Below are positions 61,401-64,000 of a DNA stretch of 64,000 bases, in pieces (within the stretch, counting starts at the first letter, position 1; each line of letters begins with the position of its first letter). Below the pieces are notes generated by a model. That model saw nothing but the letters and a program-made list of their open reading frames with translations, was not told where the DNA came from and searched no databases. The translations under genes were made by a program, and so were the position numbers. The DNA is from Neurospora tetrasperma FGSC 2508 (Eukaryota; Ascomycota; Sordariomycetes; Sordariales; Sordariaceae), in contig NW_009799100.1 in assembly GCF_000213175.1 (NCBI RefSeq), forward strand, positions 4,467,099 to 4,531,098, given 5' to 3'.

Positions 61401-62684
61401 CCGAGGACTTTGTTCCCAAGATCTGGAACGACGAAACTGAGCCTAACGACCGCGCGCTTATGTCGCTGCTGCTTGTCAAGCTCTTCCGCCTCGATCGTTT
61501 CGTCCCTGCGGCGGAGCGCTTCGTCACTCTTGTCTTTGGCTCAGACCTGTTTGACATTGTCGAGGACCTCAAGCAAACCGTTGATCAAGTGTCGGCCATC
61601 CGGCCTATCGCCCTGGTTTCCTCCCCCGGCTTCGATGCCTCTTACAAGGTCGACGGTCTCGTTGAGCGCATGCGCGTCCGCTGCACAAACATCGCCATGG
61701 GTTCGGCCGAAGCTGAAGGCAGTGCCGACAAGGCCATCGCCAACGCCGCTCAGACCGGATCATGGGTTCTCATCAAGAACGTTCATCTCGCTCCCGGCTG
61801 GCTTCAGGGCGTGGAGAAGAAGATGGAGACGCTCAACCCCAACCCCGAGTTCAGACTGTTCTTGTCGATGGAGTCGAGCCCCAAGATCCCTGTCAACTTG
61901 CTGCGTGCCTCAAGAGTGCTCATGTACGAGCAGCCTGCGGGTGTCAGGGCGAACATGAAGGATTCCATGTCGAGCATCTCAACCAGGTCGCTCAAGAGCC
62001 CCGTCGAGAGGACAAGGTTGTATCTGCTGCTGTCGTTCTTGCACGCCGTTGTTCAAGAAAGGTTGCGGTATGCGCCTAACCTGGGCTGGAAGGGTTTCTG
62101 GGAGTTCAATGATGCTGACGTAAGTTCTTCTTCAACTATATCCCTCTTACTTACCTTCAATGATTGATTGATGGCACTAACCAAACCAAACACAGTACGA
62201 ATGCTCCGCGCACGTCATCGATACCTGGATCGACACGGCCGCCCACGGCCGCACCAACATCGCTCCTTCCAACATCCCCTGGGAGATGATCCGTTACCTT
62301 ATCGTCGAGACCTACGGCGGCAAGATTGACGACGAGAACGACTTCAAGATGCTCAACCAGCTCGTCCACACCTTTTTGACGCCGTCCGCCTTCGATATCG
62401 GCCACAAGCTTGTCGAAGTCAGCCATGATGCGGAGGATGAACAGAAGGATGCGGCGACCGGAGGTGACCTTGTGGTGCCCAGTGGCACATCGCTGCAGGA
62501 GTTTATGAGCTGGATCCAGAAGCTACCGGAGCGCGAGCCACCTACATACTTGGGCTTGCCAGCGAATGCGGAGAAGTTATTGTTGGTGGGACTGGGTAAG
62601 AGTTTGATTGGGAACTTGAAGAAGGTGACGGATTTGTTGGATGAGGGAGAGGCGATTATGGCAGAGGCTTCTGAGGCTGCCTGA
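49439..62684 (+). CDS. ro-1: Cytoplasmic dynein heavy chain
   Basis: This is the motor subunit of cytoplasmic dynein, which carries cargo and nuclei toward microtubule minus ends. Three exons are proposed: 49439-49748, 49815-62119 and 62196-62684, giving 4367 aa. The first intron (66 nt, GTACGT, GCTAAC branch, GATAG) has no stop and keeps frame, so the ORF reads through it; excision gives the length I recall for Neurospora RO-1. The N-terminal tail covers about residues 1-1800. P-loops of the AAA ring are at about residues 1943 (AAA1, GPAGTGKT), 2240 (AAA2, GNSGSGKS), 2605 (AAA3, GPPGSGKT) and 2947 (AAA4, GVSGSGKT). The stalk coiled coil with the microtubule-binding tip spans about 3195-3520 (tip near [14 protein letters not shown]). 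The C-terminal domain ends in exon 3. All four P-loops look functional. In Neurospora, loss gives ropy, nuclear-distribution-defective hyphae. Confidence 0.97.
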
Positions 62685-64000
62685 GCTACTTGAGGGGTTT
62701 GGGTGTTGAAGAGACAAAGGCTGGTGAGAGGATGATAATGGATTACTAGAGGATGTGGATAGGGGGCTGTTGATGGTGGTGAGATGGGATTCTTACATAT
62801 TGTGTCAGGCGTCAGGGCGCTTCGTCTTGTTATTTATTTGTAGAACTTGTGCTCATGTTTAGAAGAAGCGATTAGATAAAATGCTGTTTTTTTTCTCTCA
62901 ATGATGTGTTGTCTACTAAACAGTGACATGTCATGATGACAGTGAAGTTGCGGTACTTGAAGGTGATTACGTACTAGTACAGTGATGCTCACAAAAATAC
63001 TGCCACCCCTTGCCCCATTGGATATGTGGGGGAGGGTGGCAGTATGTTTTGGCAATAAGTTTACGAAGGCTGACCATTAACCATAAGCAAATCAGAGGTC
63101 GGTGATCTGAGACACCCAAGAGATCAATCAATGTAATGATGGCACATGATTCCCTGTAACATCATGTTAATGGGGACGGGAGGACATTCAACTCCTTCCG
63201 TCCGTCGATGCTCTTGAGCCTCTCAACCTTTGAATCTCCGTTTCGAGAATCCGCGACCATGATATTGGGCAGGAACAGGACTCGCGTTCGGCAGCACAGG
63301 GTTTGGGCTTTCACAATGGCAGTGATTATGATTGCTTTCAGGGTCCAATTGGTTAATAGGTGTGTCGTTTGATCACAGTTTAAGTCAACCGGGGAAAGAC
63401 TCCATCCACTGAACCTACCTATGACATTGGATGTCTGTCTGGACTCGCTCAGTCGGAATGTCAGTCAGATATAAAGATAGCAACTGGAGCAGTGATTGGT
63501 TATAGCCCAGGTCGATCGAAGATACTATTACACCCAATAAGGCTGAGTGGATGTTCGTGATTGAGCTCAAGATGACACTGGCAGCACAGCATGATGCCGC
63601 TTGAGGTGGTTGCCCGGCATAACTCTCGTATCAAAACATCGGGATCTTGTACATATGCGGGCATCGATGGGAAAGTAAACAAAATAAACAACCTAAACAG
63701 AGGCGGTGTCCCGTCCATCTCAGTGGTATGCCGTCCGTACTTACCTAGCGGCTTTCCATCCACGGCACTGCCCATCCTTTTATTAAGGCAAAGATGCTCA
63801 ACATTTGTGTGGACGAATGCCGAAGGAAAGCGCCCTTCTTCATGAGTCTCGAGTGCCGTTGTAACTTCCTTTTGTGGGATGAACAGGCAGATGGACTGAT
63901 ACTGATCGCTATAGGCTGGCTTGGAGGCGACGAACAGGGCAAGTACGATGACGACATTACCCAGCCGTTTTGCCCAATCAGAAGCATGGAAAGACCTCAT
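62685..64000. other. Region downstream of ro-1, no supported gene
   Basis: It holds the ro-1 3' flank, an inverted repeat at 62997-63045 and then about 0.9 kb without recognisable coding. A minus-strand frame at 63500-64000 runs off the window with no domain, so a gene entering from the right cannot be excluded. Confidence 0.45.
62997..63045. repeat. Inverted repeat with 12-bp perfect arms
   Basis: ATACTGCCACCC (62997-63008) and GGGTGGCAGTAT (63034-63045) are exact reverse complements with a 25-nt loop. The site is about 310 bp after the ro-1 stop, so it could form a hairpin in a 3' UTR or serve as a palindromic protein site. Confidence 0.75.

Noticed and set aside
63500-64000. Minus-strand 166-codon frame at the right edge
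   Set aside because: It runs off the window, overlaps other frames and shows no domain; the hydrophobic start alone is not enough.

Overview
This window comes from a filamentous ascomycete, most likely a Sordariales fungus close to Neurospora. The genes carry short introns (about 50-200 nt) with GTANGT donors and CTAAC/CTGAC branch sites. Intergenic DNA is rich in homopolymer tracts and short TACCTAGGTA-type palindromes. Two protein sequences are diagnostic: an XlnR/XLR-1 zinc-cluster regulator and a cytoplasmic dynein heavy chain whose spliced length (4367 aa) matches what I recall for Neurospora RO-1. The species is not fixed by the sequence. Positions 35464-36198 are an assembly gap of 735 N.

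Layout: 1.6-2.7 kb, a basic-region/ankyrin protein (-). 2.7-8.1 kb, no convincing gene. 8.1-8.8 kb, a rhodanese/Cdc25-like phosphatase (-). 10.1-11.8 kb, a secreted-then-membrane-anchored Ser/Thr-rich protein (+). 13.2-14.4 kb, a Pom33/TMEM33-family protein (+). 15.6-17.8 kb, a PTEN/Tep1-type phosphatase (+). 19.3-21.0 kb, PRPP synthetase with ten exons (+). 22.97 kb, tRNA-Asp(GTC) with an intron (-). 23.8-26.7 kb, xlr-1 (-). 26.7-38.7 kb, about 12 kb without a recognisable protein gene, including the gap and the 5' end of a probable tRNA cut off by it. 38.7-41.2 kb, a dynamin-superfamily GTPase (+), followed by a decayed dynamin fragment at 41.8-42.4 kb. 42.5 kb, tRNA-Arg(CCT) with an intron (+). 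43.0-44.2 kb, a PHP-family histidinol phosphatase (+). 45.9-47.6 kb, a FAR1/WRKY-GCM1 zinc-finger protein (+). 49.4-62.7 kb, the dynein heavy chain ro-1 (+). 62.7-64.0 kb, no convincing gene.

The genes are independent eukaryotic transcription units, not an operon or a pathway cluster. PRPP synthetase and histidinol phosphatase both lie on the route to histidine, but they are 22 kb apart and this looks coincidental. Exon structures were worked out by hand from splice signals, frame and family motifs. Several genes depend on this: PRPP synthetase uses 7-nt and 18-nt exons, the Pom33 gene uses a 16-nt exon, the PTEN-like start codon lies in an upstream exon, and the dynein ORF hides a 66-nt stop-free intron. 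I found no defence island, secondary-metabolite cluster, CRISPR array, rRNA gene or recognisable intact transposon. I do not see strong evidence for a wholly new system.
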